64,000 bases of DNA, taken from assembly GCF_026168105.1 (NCBI RefSeq), contig NZ_LBMW01000010.1:1-64000 (forward strand), given 5' to 3'. Origin of the DNA: Streptomyces hygroscopicus (GTDB lineage Bacteria; Actinomycetota; Actinomycetes; Streptomycetales; Streptomycetaceae). How positions within the stretch are numbered: position 1 is the first letter of the stretch; each line of letters starts with the position of its first letter. Of this stretch, positions 25,101-33,339 are shown one piece after another. The notes beneath the pieces were generated by a model. It was not told the origin of the DNA. It worked only from the letters and a program-made list of their open reading frames with translations, and ran no database searches. Position numbers and translations under genes: made by a program.

Positions 25101-26942
25101 TCAGGTGAGGGACACCTCCGGCCCGTAGATGTCCAGCCACAGCGCGAGGTCCAGCGCCCGTTCCAGGCCGTGCCGCGACGCCTGCGCGATCTGCGGTGTG
25201 TCGCGGTGGGCGAGCCGGTGCAGCCGGTCGCGGTCGATCAGGTCGAAGACCGGATGGGAGGGGCGGGCGAGGAGATCCTTGGCGTGTTCCTGGAGGGCCA
25301 GCGCGTACTTGGGGTCCTGCGTGGAGGGGTAAGGACTCTTGACCCTGTCGTACACGGACTGCGGGAGCACGTCCGCGGTCGCCTCCCTGAGCAGGCTCTT
25401 CTCCCGGCCGTCGAAGGACTTCAGCGACCAGGGGGTGTTGTATACGTACTCGACGAGCCGGTGGTCGCAGTAGGGCACCCGAACCTCCAGCCCGACCGCC
25501 ATGCTCATGCGGTCCTTGCGGTCCAGCAGGACCCGTACGAAGCGCGTCAGATGGAGGTGGCAGATCCGCCGCATCCGGTACTCGAAGTCGCTCTCGCCGT
25601 CGAGGCGCGCGATGCCCGCGACGGCCGTCCGGTAGCTGTCGGACACGTACGACTCCATGTCCAGCGCCTCGGTCAGGTCGGGGCGCAGAACGTCGGCGTC
25701 GTCGCCGAAGTGCCGGCGGAAGCTCACGAGCCAGGGGAAGGCGTCGGCTCGCCGGGCCTCCTCGTCGAAGAACTGGAGGTAGCCCCCGAAGACCTCGTCC
25801 GCGGACTCCCCCGAGAGCGCGACCGTGGAGTGCCCGCGGATCGCCTGGAAGAGCAGATAGAGCGAGGCGTCCATGTCGCCGAAGCCCATGGGCAGGTCGC
25901 GGGCGCGCAGGACCTTGGCGCGTACGTCGAGGTCGGCGAGCGCCTGGGCGTCCAGGACGATGTCCTGGTGGTCGGTGCCGGAGGAGCGGGCCACGTCGTG
26001 CACGAAGGGCGTGTCGGGCGTGCCGCGCAGTTCGTCGGCGACGAAGTTGTCGGCCTGCCCGACGAAGTCCACCGCGAAGCTGCGCACTTTCTCGCCGTGC
26101 TCGGCCAGCTGCCGTGCGGCCAGGGCGGTCATCGCGGAGGAGTCCAGGCCGCCCGACAGCAACGTGCAACGCGGTACGTCGGCGACCAGCTGGCGGCGCA
26201 CGATGTCCTCGAGCAGCGAGCGGACGGTGGCGATGGAGGTGTCGCGGTCGTCGGTGTGCGGCCGGGTCTCCAGCTGCCAGTAGACACGCCGGCGGGAACC
26301 CTGCCGGTCGACGGTGACGACGGTGCCGGGCTCGACCTCGTGCATGCCGTCCCACACGGCGTGTCCGGGCGTCTTGACCATCGCGAACAGCTCCCGCAGT
26401 CCGCCCAGGCGGACCCGGGCGCGGGACAGGGGGTTGGCCAGGATCGCCTTCGGTTCGGAGCCGAAGAGGACGCCGTCGGGGGTCGGGTAGTAGTAGAAGG
26501 GCTTGATGCCCATGCGGTCGCGGATCATCACAAGCTTGTCCTGGCGGCCGTCCCAGATGGCGAAGGCGTACATGCCGTTCAGCCGCTCGGGGAGCGCGTC
26601 GCCCCATTCGAGGTAGGCGTGCAGGACAACCTCGGTGTCGGAGTCGGTCGTGAAGCGATGGCCCCGGTCGGTCAGTTCGCGTCGCAGTTCTGTGAAGTTG
26701 TAGGTCTCCCCGGAGTAGACCAGTACGACGGTGCCGTCCGGGGTCGTCACGGACATCGGCTGGCGTCCGCCGGGCAGGTCGATGATCGCAAGCCTGCGGT
26801 GACCGAGGGCGGCGGGCCCCTCGGCCCATGTGCCGCTGTCGTCGGGGCCGCGGCACGACATGGCCTCGGTCATTGCATCCAATGTCGCGGTCTCGGTCCG
26901 CAGATCACGGTCGTAGGAGATCCAGCCGGTAATGCCGCACAT
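25101..26942 (-). CDS. asnB: Asparagine synthase (glutamine-hydrolysing)
   Basis: A 613-residue class B asparagine synthetase. The start at ATG 26942 exposes the catalytic Cys2 (M-C-G-I-T-G-W) after GGAGG; the upstream frame is ignored because it would bury that residue. The N-terminal glutaminase domain has R-G-P-D-D-S-G and H-R-R-L-A-I-I-D. The C-terminal synthetase has the PP-loop L-L-S-G-G-L-D-S-S and G-E-S-A-D-E-V-F-G-G-Y. It makes Asn from Asp, Gln and ATP. Such enzymes also serve in natural-product amidation, but no biosynthetic neighbours are present, so primary metabolism is the default. Confidence 0.95.
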   Translation of the reverse strand: MCGITGWISYDRDLRTETATLDAMTEAMSCRGPDDSGTWAEGPAALGHRRLAIIDLPGGRQPMSVTTPDGTVVLVYSGETYNFTELRRELTDRGHRFTTDSDTEVVLHAYLEWGDALPERLNGMYAFAIWDGRQDKLVMIRDRMGIKPFYYYPTPDGVLFGSEPKAILANPLSRARVRLGGLRELFAMVKTPGHAVWDGMHEVEPGTVVTVDRQGSRRRVYWQLETRPHTDDRDTSIATVRSLLEDIVRRQLVADVPRCTLLSGGLDSSAMTALAARQLAEHGEKVRSFAVDFVGQADNFVADELRGTPDTPFVHDVARSSGTDHQDIVLDAQALADLDVRAKVLRARDLPMGFGDMDASLYLLFQAIRGHSTVALSGESADEVFGGYLQFFDEEARRADAFPWLVSFRRHFGDDADVLRPDLTEALDMESYVSDSYRTAVAGIARLDGESDFEYRMRRICHLHLTRFVRVLLDRKDRMSMAVGLEVRVPYCDHRLVEYVYNTPWSLKSFDGREKSLLREATADVLPQSVYDRVKSPYPSTQDPKYALALQEHAKDLLARPSHPVFDLIDRDRLHRLAHRDTPQIAQASRHGLERALDLALWLDIYGPEVSLT

Positions 26943-27416
26943 ATGGTTACCTCCCGCGTCCGGTCCGCCGGGAGGGATCGATGACCTGCGGCTTCTCGAA
27001 GCCTCAGCCATTCCCGGGAAACCGGTTGTATCAAGCATCTATATATCGAGCGTGCGGCACGCGCCCCTCACGGTCAACGCGTCCGTAACCGGACCGGCCC
27101 CTTGCGCCCCATCGTTTCGGCCGGTTTTTGCGTCCCGTGTACGCGGTGATCGGCCCGTGGCGGGCGGGAGCCGTCAGGTCTCGGCCATCGGCAAAGAGTT
27201 CCCCAACATCCGGCGCCGCCGTCCGTCACGGCGGCGAGACGGCGTATCGAGGCGGCGGGACGGCATACCGACGGGAACGGCGCCGGCGGCACCCTGACGA
27301 CGAGCAGCACCCCCACCGGGGTACTCCGCGCCGCCGGGACCCCCGCCTGGCTGCGGAGACCACCGCCGGGCGGTCTACCCTGCGCGGGGACGGCCTCCGC
27401 AGAGGGAGTGCGACTC
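26943..27416. other. Long divergent intergenic region (asnB / Gfo-Idh-MocA)
   Basis: This is about 470 bp with no convincing ORF. An A/T-rich element with TATATAT near 27039-27047 stands out and may be a -10 region for the leftward asnB transcript. A degenerate 17-bp direct repeat starting GGCGGCG lies at 27230-27246 and 27251-27267. No riboswitch structure was recognised. Confidence 0.4.
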
Positions 27417-28469
27417 ATGGGTGATCTGCTGGGTGTGGCGGTACTGGGCGCGGGGCACATGGGCGCGGACCACATTCGCCGGTTGGATCATGTGGTGAGC
27501 GGAGCGCGTGTGGTGTCCGTGGCGGACCCTGAAACGGATCGCGCCAAGGAGGCCACGGCCGGCATCGAGGGCGTCCTCGTGCACGCCGAACCGGCCGCCG
27601 CGCTGGAGGCGCCCGGTGTCCAGGCCGTGCTGGTCGCCTCGCCCGGGCCGGCCCACGAGGAGGCCCTGCTCGCCGCCTTCGCGCGCGGGCTGCCCGTGCT
27701 GTGCGAGAAGCCGCTGGTGCCGGACGCGGCCGGGGCGCTGCGCGTGGCGGAGGCCGAGGCCCGACTGGGACGGCGGCTCGCGCAGGTGGGGTTCATGCGA
27801 CGGTACGACGCCGAGTACGTCCGTCTGAAGTCCCTGTTGGACAGCGGGCGGCTGGGGCGGCCGCTGATGCTGCACTGCACGCACCGCAATGTGTCCTCAC
27901 CGCCCGGCTTCACCACGGCCATGCTGATCAACAGCTCCGTCTCGCACGAGATCGACACGGCCCGCTGGCTGCTGGGCCAGGAGCTGACCGCGGTGTCCGC
28001 GCTCCGCCCCCGGCCGTCCCGCAACGCGCCGGAGGGCCTGGTCGACCCCCAGTTCGTCCTGTTCGAGACCTCGGGCGGCGCGCTCGTGGACGTGGAGATC
28101 TTCGTCAACTCCGGCTTCGGCTACCAGGTGCGCTGCGAAGCGGTCTGCGAGGACGGCAGCGCCCGCATCGGGGAGGGGCACACGATGGTCGTCACGACCG
28201 CGGACGGGGCGTCCGAAGAGGTCGCGCGGGACTATCTCGTGCGGTTCGCGGAGGCCTACGACCGCGAGGTGCAGGCCTGGGCCGACGCCACCCGGCAGGG
28301 GCGGGTCACCGGGCCCTCCGCGTGGGACGGGTACGCGGCCTCGGCGGTCGCCGAGGCGGGGGTGCGGGCACAGCTGAGCGGCGGCCGGGAAACCGTCGAT
28401 CTCGCCCCGCGCCCGGACCTGTACGGGGGCGCGGGCGGTCGTACAAACGCCCCCCGAACGCACGCGTGA
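27417..28469 (+). CDS. Gfo/Idh/MocA-family oxidoreductase (inositol 2-dehydrogenase-like)
   Basis: A 350-residue protein. ATG 27417 was chosen because GGGAG lies 8-9 bp upstream; the GTG at 27408 is too close to that element. The Rossmann start is [14 protein letters not shown]. The family signature C-E-K-P-L supplies the conserved Lys, G-F-M-R-R-Y-D follows, and [13 protein letters not shown] carries the catalytic H-x-x-D. The sequence resembles inositol 2-dehydrogenases, but no iol genes are adjacent, so the sugar or cyclitol substrate is open. Confidence 0.88.
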   Translation: MGDLLGVAVLGAGHMGADHIRRLDHVVSGARVVSVADPETDRAKEATAGIEGVLVHAEPAAALEAPGVQAVLVASPGPAHEEALLAAFARGLPVLCEKPLVPDAAGALRVAEAEARLGRRLAQVGFMRRYDAEYVRLKSLLDSGRLGRPLMLHCTHRNVSSPPGFTTAMLINSSVSHEIDTARWLLGQELTAVSALRPRPSRNAPEGLVDPQFVLFETSGGALVDVEIFVNSGFGYQVRCEAVCEDGSARIGEGHTMVVTTADGASEEVARDYLVRFAEAYDREVQAWADATRQGRVTGPSAWDGYAASAVAEAGVRAQLSGGRETVDLAPRPDLYGGAGGRTNAPRTHA

Positions 28470-28703
28470 ACGGTGACCCATCCGCCTCCGCAGTCCGTCA
28501 AGTCACGTAGGCCACATGCGACTTGAGCACCTCCGACGGGCCCCCGCTCGCTCCTCGCGCCCACTCCGCCGCGCCTATGGCATATGCCAGAAGCACCACC
28601 TTATCGTGTGTTGCCAAATCCCTTACAGCGCGTCCCGCGCTGTGCAACAGTCGTGGTGGTCCTTCCGTCAGCCTTGGTCGAACCGTCCTCATCGGAGCGC
28701 GTC

Positions 28704-30137
28704 ATGCCACCCCCTCTCTCCGCGGACCGGCCCGCCGCCCAGCCGCCCGGCCGCGGCACTCTCGATGCGCTCATCTCGCAGACGAAGCGACTGCGCGGCG
28801 ACGTGGATGCCGTACGACGGAAGGCACCCGAGGACGGCGCGGATCCGGAGAGCCGGTGGCAGCGCGCACTGTGCGATCTGGCACTGCACCAACTCAGCGA
28901 CTTGGACGAGCACTTGGCGCAGCTGCGTGACGGTCCGTCGCCCACGCCCGCCGAACCGGCCACGGAACCGCCCACCGCGGAAGGCCGGACAGCCCCGCCC
29001 ACGTCCCCGGGCGGCTCACTGCTCAGCCGCGTCGGCAGCGCGGAGTGGAATCTGCTGACCGATGCGGCGAGTTGGTCGGGCGAGCTGTACCGGATCCTGG
29101 GCCGCGACCCCTCGGCCCCCGCGCTCACCCTCGACGAGCTTCCCTCCGTGGTGCACGACGAGGACCGCCCGCTGCTGACGGCCATGGTCACCGACTGCCT
29201 GATCGACGGCAAGCCCATCGACGGGGAGTTCCGGATCCTGCGCCCCGACGGCGAGGTGCGCACCGTGCACATGATGGGCGAGCCCGTGCTCGACGCCGGC
29301 GGCAGCACCGCCTCGATGTGGGCCGTGCTGCGGGACGTCAGCGAACTGCGCCGCCACAGGCGGACCGTGCGCGAGACCCGTGACTCGCTGCACCTCCACC
29401 GCGAGCGGACCGAGCACCGGCTTGCGGTCGAGCTGCAGGAGGCCGTGCTTCCGCCATGGCGCGGCTCCCTGCGGCTCCCACGGCAGGGCCCCGGGGCCCT
29501 GGACGTGGCGGCCCGTTGTCTGCCGTCGTCCACGAACGCGCTGATCGGCGGCGACTGGTACGACGCGCTCGAACTGCCCGGCGGGGACTCGCTGCTCAGC
29601 GTCGGCGAACTGACGGGGCACGGGGTGACCGTGGCCTCCGGCATGGCGACGCTCATCGGCGCCCTGCGCGGCATGGCCATGACGGGCACCGAACCCGGCC
29701 GGCTGATGGGCTGGCTCAACCAGCTGCTCGACGCCTCCGTCCAGCCGGCCCTGGGCAGCGCCGTGTGCTGCCGTTACCGGCCCCTGACGCGCACCCTGAG
29801 CTGGGCGCAGGCAGGCCACCCCGTCCCGCTGCTGTTCCGCGACGGGACGGGGCGCACGCTGACCGCACCGGACGGCGTACTGCTCGGGGCGACCTCGGGG
29901 GCCGCCTATGGGCAGGCCGAAGTGACCCTTGCGCCGGGCGACCTGCTGCTGCTGCACACCGACGGGCTGATCCCGCGGCACAGCGGCACGGCGGCCGTCC
30001 GGAGGCTGCTCGACCTGGCTCCACGCTTCGGCGAAGCCCGTACGGCCCAGGACTGTGTGCGGACGGTCGTGGAGGAGTTCGGCGGGAGCGGGCACCAGGA
30101 CGATGCCTGCGTGCTCGTTGCCAGGGTGGTTTCCTGA
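28704..30137 (+). CDS. PAS-domain PP2C/SpoIIE-type protein phosphatase
   Basis: A 477-residue protein from ATG 28704 (GGAG 7 bp upstream). Residues about 110-225 form a PAS fold (W-S-G-E-L-Y-R-I-L-G; V-H-D-E-D-R-P; F-R-I-L-R-P-D-G-E-V-R-T-V-H). A helical linker (L-H-L-H-R-E-R-T-E-H-R-L-A-V-E-L-Q) leads to the PP2C domain with G-G-D-W-Y-D, V-G-E-L-T-G-H-G, H-T-D-G-L and H-Q-D-D-A-C-V-L-V. The usual V-G-D-V Asp is Glu here. Family members dephosphorylate anti-anti-sigma factors in response to a signal. No anti-sigma gene is adjacent. An N-terminal extension of about 100 residues is low complexity. Confidence 0.9.
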   Translation: MPPPLSADRPAAQPPGRGTLDALISQTKRLRGDVDAVRRKAPEDGADPESRWQRALCDLALHQLSDLDEHLAQLRDGPSPTPAEPATEPPTAEGRTAPPTSPGGSLLSRVGSAEWNLLTDAASWSGELYRILGRDPSAPALTLDELPSVVHDEDRPLLTAMVTDCLIDGKPIDGEFRILRPDGEVRTVHMMGEPVLDAGGSTASMWAVLRDVSELRRHRRTVRETRDSLHLHRERTEHRLAVELQEAVLPPWRGSLRLPRQGPGALDVAARCLPSSTNALIGGDWYDALELPGGDSLLSVGELTGHGVTVASGMATLIGALRGMAMTGTEPGRLMGWLNQLLDASVQPALGSAVCCRYRPLTRTLSWAQAGHPVPLLFRDGTGRTLTAPDGVLLGATSGAAYGQAEVTLAPGDLLLLHTDGLIPRHSGTAAVRRLLDLAPRFGEARTAQDCVRTVVEEFGGSGHQDDACVLVARVVS

Positions 30138-30182
30138 CGATGGGTCGGTACCACCCCTGTCGTACGGGCGGGCTCAGGGCTC

Positions 30183-31682
30183 CTATGCCTGGGCCGTGTT
30201 GCCGCCCCTGGACTTCGACGGTCCCTTCGGAAGGGCCCGTTCGATCTCATCGCGCAGGTCCTGGATCTTCGGGTAGCCGGCGTACTGCGCGGTGAGCCGG
30301 TACATCTCGCGCAGCCGGTCCCAGGTGCGGTGGGAGGAGTTCGCCCCCATCGACGTCAGGGCCAGACGGGCGTACCGGTCGGCCTGTTCCGGGTCGTCCG
30401 CGATGAAGCACGCGGACGCGAGGGAGATGTGGTCGAAGATCTTCGACCGGTCCCGGCCCGCACCCCGCAGCTCCAGCGCTTCCTTGGCGTGCCGCTGCGC
30501 GATGAGGGCCGCGCCGGGCTCGTGTTCGGCGAGGGTGCGGTAGGCCAGGGCCTGCATCCCGTGCAGGTCCGCCTCGTCGAACATCTGCATCCAGCTCGGC
30601 GGCGGCACGTCTCCCTTGTCGGAGACGAAGAGGTCCTCCGCCTCGCCGAGGGTGCGCCGCATGGCCTGGCCCTTGCCCATGGAGGCCTGTGCCCAGGCCT
30701 CGATGGTGCAGAGCATGGCCTTGGTGCGCGGCAGCACCTGGTCGCCCGAGCCCGTCTTGGCGAGCTGCATCAGATCCAGTGCGTCGTCGGGCCGGCCGAG
30801 GTGCACCATCTGGCGGGCGGCGCGGGAGAGCGCCTCCCCGGCGCGGGGCCGGTCGCCGCCCTCACGGGCCGCGTGGGCGGCGATGACGAAGTACTTCTGT
30901 GCCGTGGGCTCCAGGCCGACGTCGTGCGACATCCAGCCCGCGAGGACGGCGAGGTTGGCGGCGACGCCCCACAGGCGCCGCTGCAGATGATCGGGGTGGT
31001 GGTAGGAGAGCATGCCCCCCACCTCGTTGAGCTGCCCCACGACGGCCTTGCGCTGCAGCCCGCCGCCGCGGGACGCGTCCCAGGCCCGGAACACTTCGAC
31101 GGAGCGTTCCAGCTCCTCGATCTCCTGCGACCCGATGGGGGCCGCCTCATAGCGGTCGAACCCAGCGGGGTCGGCGTGCAGAGGATCGTCGAAGCGCGGG
31201 GCGTCGGCCGCAAGAGCCGGATCGGTGTGCAGCCAGTCGTGCATGGCGCTGCTGAGTGCGGATCCTGCGGCGAGCGCGGCACCCGCGCCCACCAAGCCGC
31301 GTCGGTTGAGCATGAGGTCCATTCCCGTGAATTCGGTGAGGACCGCAGCAGTCCGCTCGGGCGCCCACGGCACTCCGTCGGGGTGCTTCGCATTCCCGTC
31401 GTCACGTCGTTTCCCCGGGCGCCCGTGCCGGACCAGACCGAGGTCCTCGATGGTCACGACACGGCCGAGTCGCTCGGTGAACAGCGCCGCCAGCACCCGG
31501 GGCACGGGATCGCGCGGGATCTCTCCCATGTCGATCCAACGCCGCACCCGTGAGGTGTCGGTCGCCAGCTGGGGGTGGCCCATGGCCGCCGCCTGCCGGT
31601 TGACCATCCTCGCGAGTTCCCCCTTGGACCAGCCGGCCAGGCCGAACAGGTCCGCGAGGCGGGTGTTGGGTTGTCCGCTCAC
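30183..31682 (-). CDS. NsdA-like regulator (TPR-containing)
   Basis: A 499-residue protein from GTG 31682 (GGGGG 6 bp upstream), matching the roughly 500-residue NsdA family. The N-terminus is helix-turn-helix-like: G-W-S-K-G-E-L-A-R-M-V-N-R, then T-D-T-S-R-V-R-R-W-I-D and I-P-R-D-P-V-P-R-V-L. A middle segment M-L-N-R-R-G-L-V-G-A-G-A-A-L-A-A-G is followed by a long helical, TPR-like C-terminus. In S. coelicolor NsdA negatively affects sporulation and antibiotic production; this may be NsdA or a paralogue. It is divergent from a TTA-containing phosphotransferase gene, a pairing that suggests shared control. Confidence 0.85.
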   Translation of the reverse strand: MSGQPNTRLADLFGLAGWSKGELARMVNRQAAAMGHPQLATDTSRVRRWIDMGEIPRDPVPRVLAALFTERLGRVVTIEDLGLVRHGRPGKRRDDGNAKHPDGVPWAPERTAAVLTEFTGMDLMLNRRGLVGAGAALAAGSALSSAMHDWLHTDPALAADAPRFDDPLHADPAGFDRYEAAPIGSQEIEELERSVEVFRAWDASRGGGLQRKAVVGQLNEVGGMLSYHHPDHLQRRLWGVAANLAVLAGWMSHDVGLEPTAQKYFVIAAHAAREGGDRPRAGEALSRAARQMVHLGRPDDALDLMQLAKTGSGDQVLPRTKAMLCTIEAWAQASMGKGQAMRRTLGEAEDLFVSDKGDVPPPSWMQMFDEADLHGMQALAYRTLAEHEPGAALIAQRHAKEALELRGAGRDRSKIFDHISLASACFIADDPEQADRYARLALTSMGANSSHRTWDRLREMYRLTAQYAGYPKIQDLRDEIERALPKGPSKSRGGNTAQA

Positions 31683-31708
31683 ATCAAGCCCCCAGGTTCT
31701 CGGCTGAG

Positions 31709-31773
31709 TTGACAGTAGCCCCCTGTCAGTTGCTTGGGGACTATTCGCCAGGGTTCGCCAGGGTGCGCCAGAT
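31709..31773. promoter_or_regulatory. Inverted repeat and decamer repeats in the nsdA-like divergent region
   Basis: TGACAG-TAGCCCC-CTGTCA (31710-31728) is a perfect inverted repeat overlapping a plus-strand TTGACA. Further on, TTCGCCAGGG is present twice in tandem (31744-31753, 31754-31763) with a third partial copy TGCGCCAG (31764-31771). Both lie between the divergent regulator and phosphotransferase starts. Likely binding sites; the protein is unknown. Confidence 0.5.
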
Positions 31774-31913
31774 GGTGTGCCACGGGGCATCGGGTGTCAG
31801 GTAGGAAAGCGCCACCCCGACCCGGCCGCCGCGGACATTCCCCAGGGTGCACCAACGGCGTCCGGGGCGGGATCGCGTAACTCAGCAGGCACACGAAGGG
31901 ATCTGTATCACCC

Positions 31914-33053
31914 ATGTACGCAGCATCGTCCTCCGTGTCCGCCCCGCCCCGGCCGCTTCGCCCCCGCCCGGGCGCCGGCGGCCCCTACCTCGACCCCGCG
32001 CGACCCGCGGCCCCCGTGCTCGGTACCGGCAGGACGCGCCGCATGCCGGGTGTCGGCACCCAACCGCTCAGCGGGAGAATCGACTTGTCCGGCCCTCAGG
32101 GCGCGCAGCTGCGCACGGCGATCGCTTCGGTGCATCGCATCTGTCCGGAGTTCACTCCGGTGCAGGTGCTGCGCCGAAGCGGGCGCTCCGTGCTCATCGT
32201 CGGCACGACAGGGCGCAGTACGGCCGTCGCCAAGTGCTTACTGGATCAATCCCCCATCTGGTCCGACCGCTTCCAGCACGAGATAGCGGCATACCGGTCG
32301 TTCGTCCGGCACCGGCCGCCGGTACGAGTGCCCCGGCTGATCGCGGCGGATCCGGACAACTGCACCCTGGTGATCGAGCGGATGCCGGGCCGGGTGGCCG
32401 CCCTGCAGCGTCATCCGGCGGAGGCGCCGCCGCGGGCGGACATCCGGGCGGCGCTGGGCGCCATCTGCCGGCTGAACGCATGGCGTCCCCCGGCGGGCAC
32501 GTTCGACGCCCCGCTCGACTACGCGGAGCGGATCTCCCGCTTCCATGAGCTGGGGCTGCTCACCGACCGGGACATGGGTGATCTGCAGAAGCTGCTGCAC
32601 GACATCGCCCACGCGGCGGGCCGGCAGGGCATGGGCCAGTTCTGTCACGGAGACGCCCTGTTGTCGAACATCCTGCTCTCACCGGCCGGGCCGGTCCTGG
32701 TGGACTGGGAGCACGCGGGCTGGTACCTGCCCGGGTACGACCTGGCGACGCTGTGGGTGGTCCTCGGTGACGCCCCGGTGGCCCGGCGTCAGATCAGTCA
32801 GATCGCGCAGACCGCGGGACCGGCTTCGCGCGACGCCTTCCTGGTGAACCTGATGCTCGTCCTGACCCGTGAGATCCGTACCTACGAGACGGCCGTGCAG
32901 CGTTCGATGCACGACGCGACCCCGGCGGCACCGGGAGTGGCCCACCCGGCTGCTGCGCCGTCCGGCGAGGAACAGCGGCTGCTGCTGCGGCGGCTGCACG
33001 ACGACTGCCAGTTGGCCCGGCGGGCCGTACGGGCAGCGGTCGGCACTCGCTGA
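31914..33053 (+). CDS. Aminoglycoside phosphotransferase-fold protein with a TTA codon
   Basis: A 379-residue protein. The first 60 residues are Pro/Ala-rich. The kinase-like core shows V-A-K (Lys of the N-lobe), the catalytic loop [13 protein letters not shown] and the metal-binding V-L-V-D-W-E-H-A-G. It therefore probably transfers phosphate from ATP to a small molecule or, less likely, a protein. Leu109 is encoded by TTA at 32238-32240, the only clear in-frame TTA found in the window, which makes translation dependent on the bldA tRNA. It is divergent from the NsdA-like regulator and followed by a strong hairpin. Substrate unknown. Confidence 0.85.
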   Translation: MYAASSSVSAPPRPLRPRPGAGGPYLDPARPAAPVLGTGRTRRMPGVGTQPLSGRIDLSGPQGAQLRTAIASVHRICPEFTPVQVLRRSGRSVLIVGTTGRSTAVAKCLLDQSPIWSDRFQHEIAAYRSFVRHRPPVRVPRLIAADPDNCTLVIERMPGRVAALQRHPAEAPPRADIRAALGAICRLNAWRPPAGTFDAPLDYAERISRFHELGLLTDRDMGDLQKLLHDIAHAAGRQGMGQFCHGDALLSNILLSPAGPVLVDWEHAGWYLPGYDLATLWVVLGDAPVARRQISQIAQTAGPASRDAFLVNLMLVLTREIRTYETAVQRSMHDATPAAPGVAHPAAAPSGEEQRLLLRRLHDDCQLARRAVRAAVGTR

Positions 33054-33057
33054 CGGG

Positions 33058-33108
33058 GACGAAGGTCCGCGGCGCGCTCGCGACAGCGGCGCACCGCGGG
33101 CCTTCGTC
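33058..33108 (+). terminator. Terminator after the phosphotransferase gene
   Basis: A 15-bp stem with one G-U pair, GACGAAGGTCCGCGG (33058-33072) and CCGCGGGCCTTCGTC (33094-33108), lies 5 bp past the stop, with a loop of about 21 nt. Confidence 0.75.
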
Positions 33109-33339
33109 GTGTCCGGGCCCGGCGCCACCTGCGAGGCTCCCCCGTTCGGGTTCTTTGGTCCACTCCACTGACGCCCCGCAGGCCGTGCCACCACCGCCAC
33201 GAAACTCCTCGCAACCCCCGCTGACATGGGAAATCGCCCGCCCCTGAGGGTGATTGACGGATCGTCGGGGAGCCGGTACCACTGACCCACGCTCGGCTCC
33301 CGCACTCCCCAGAGCGCCCGACCGTCCCAGGAGGCTGCC

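Noticed and set aside
25101-28469. Possible natural-product cluster around AsnB and the Gfo/Idh/MocA gene
   Set aside because: There are no carrier proteins, synthases, precursor peptides or tailoring enzymes nearby; the genes are divergent with a 470-bp gap.
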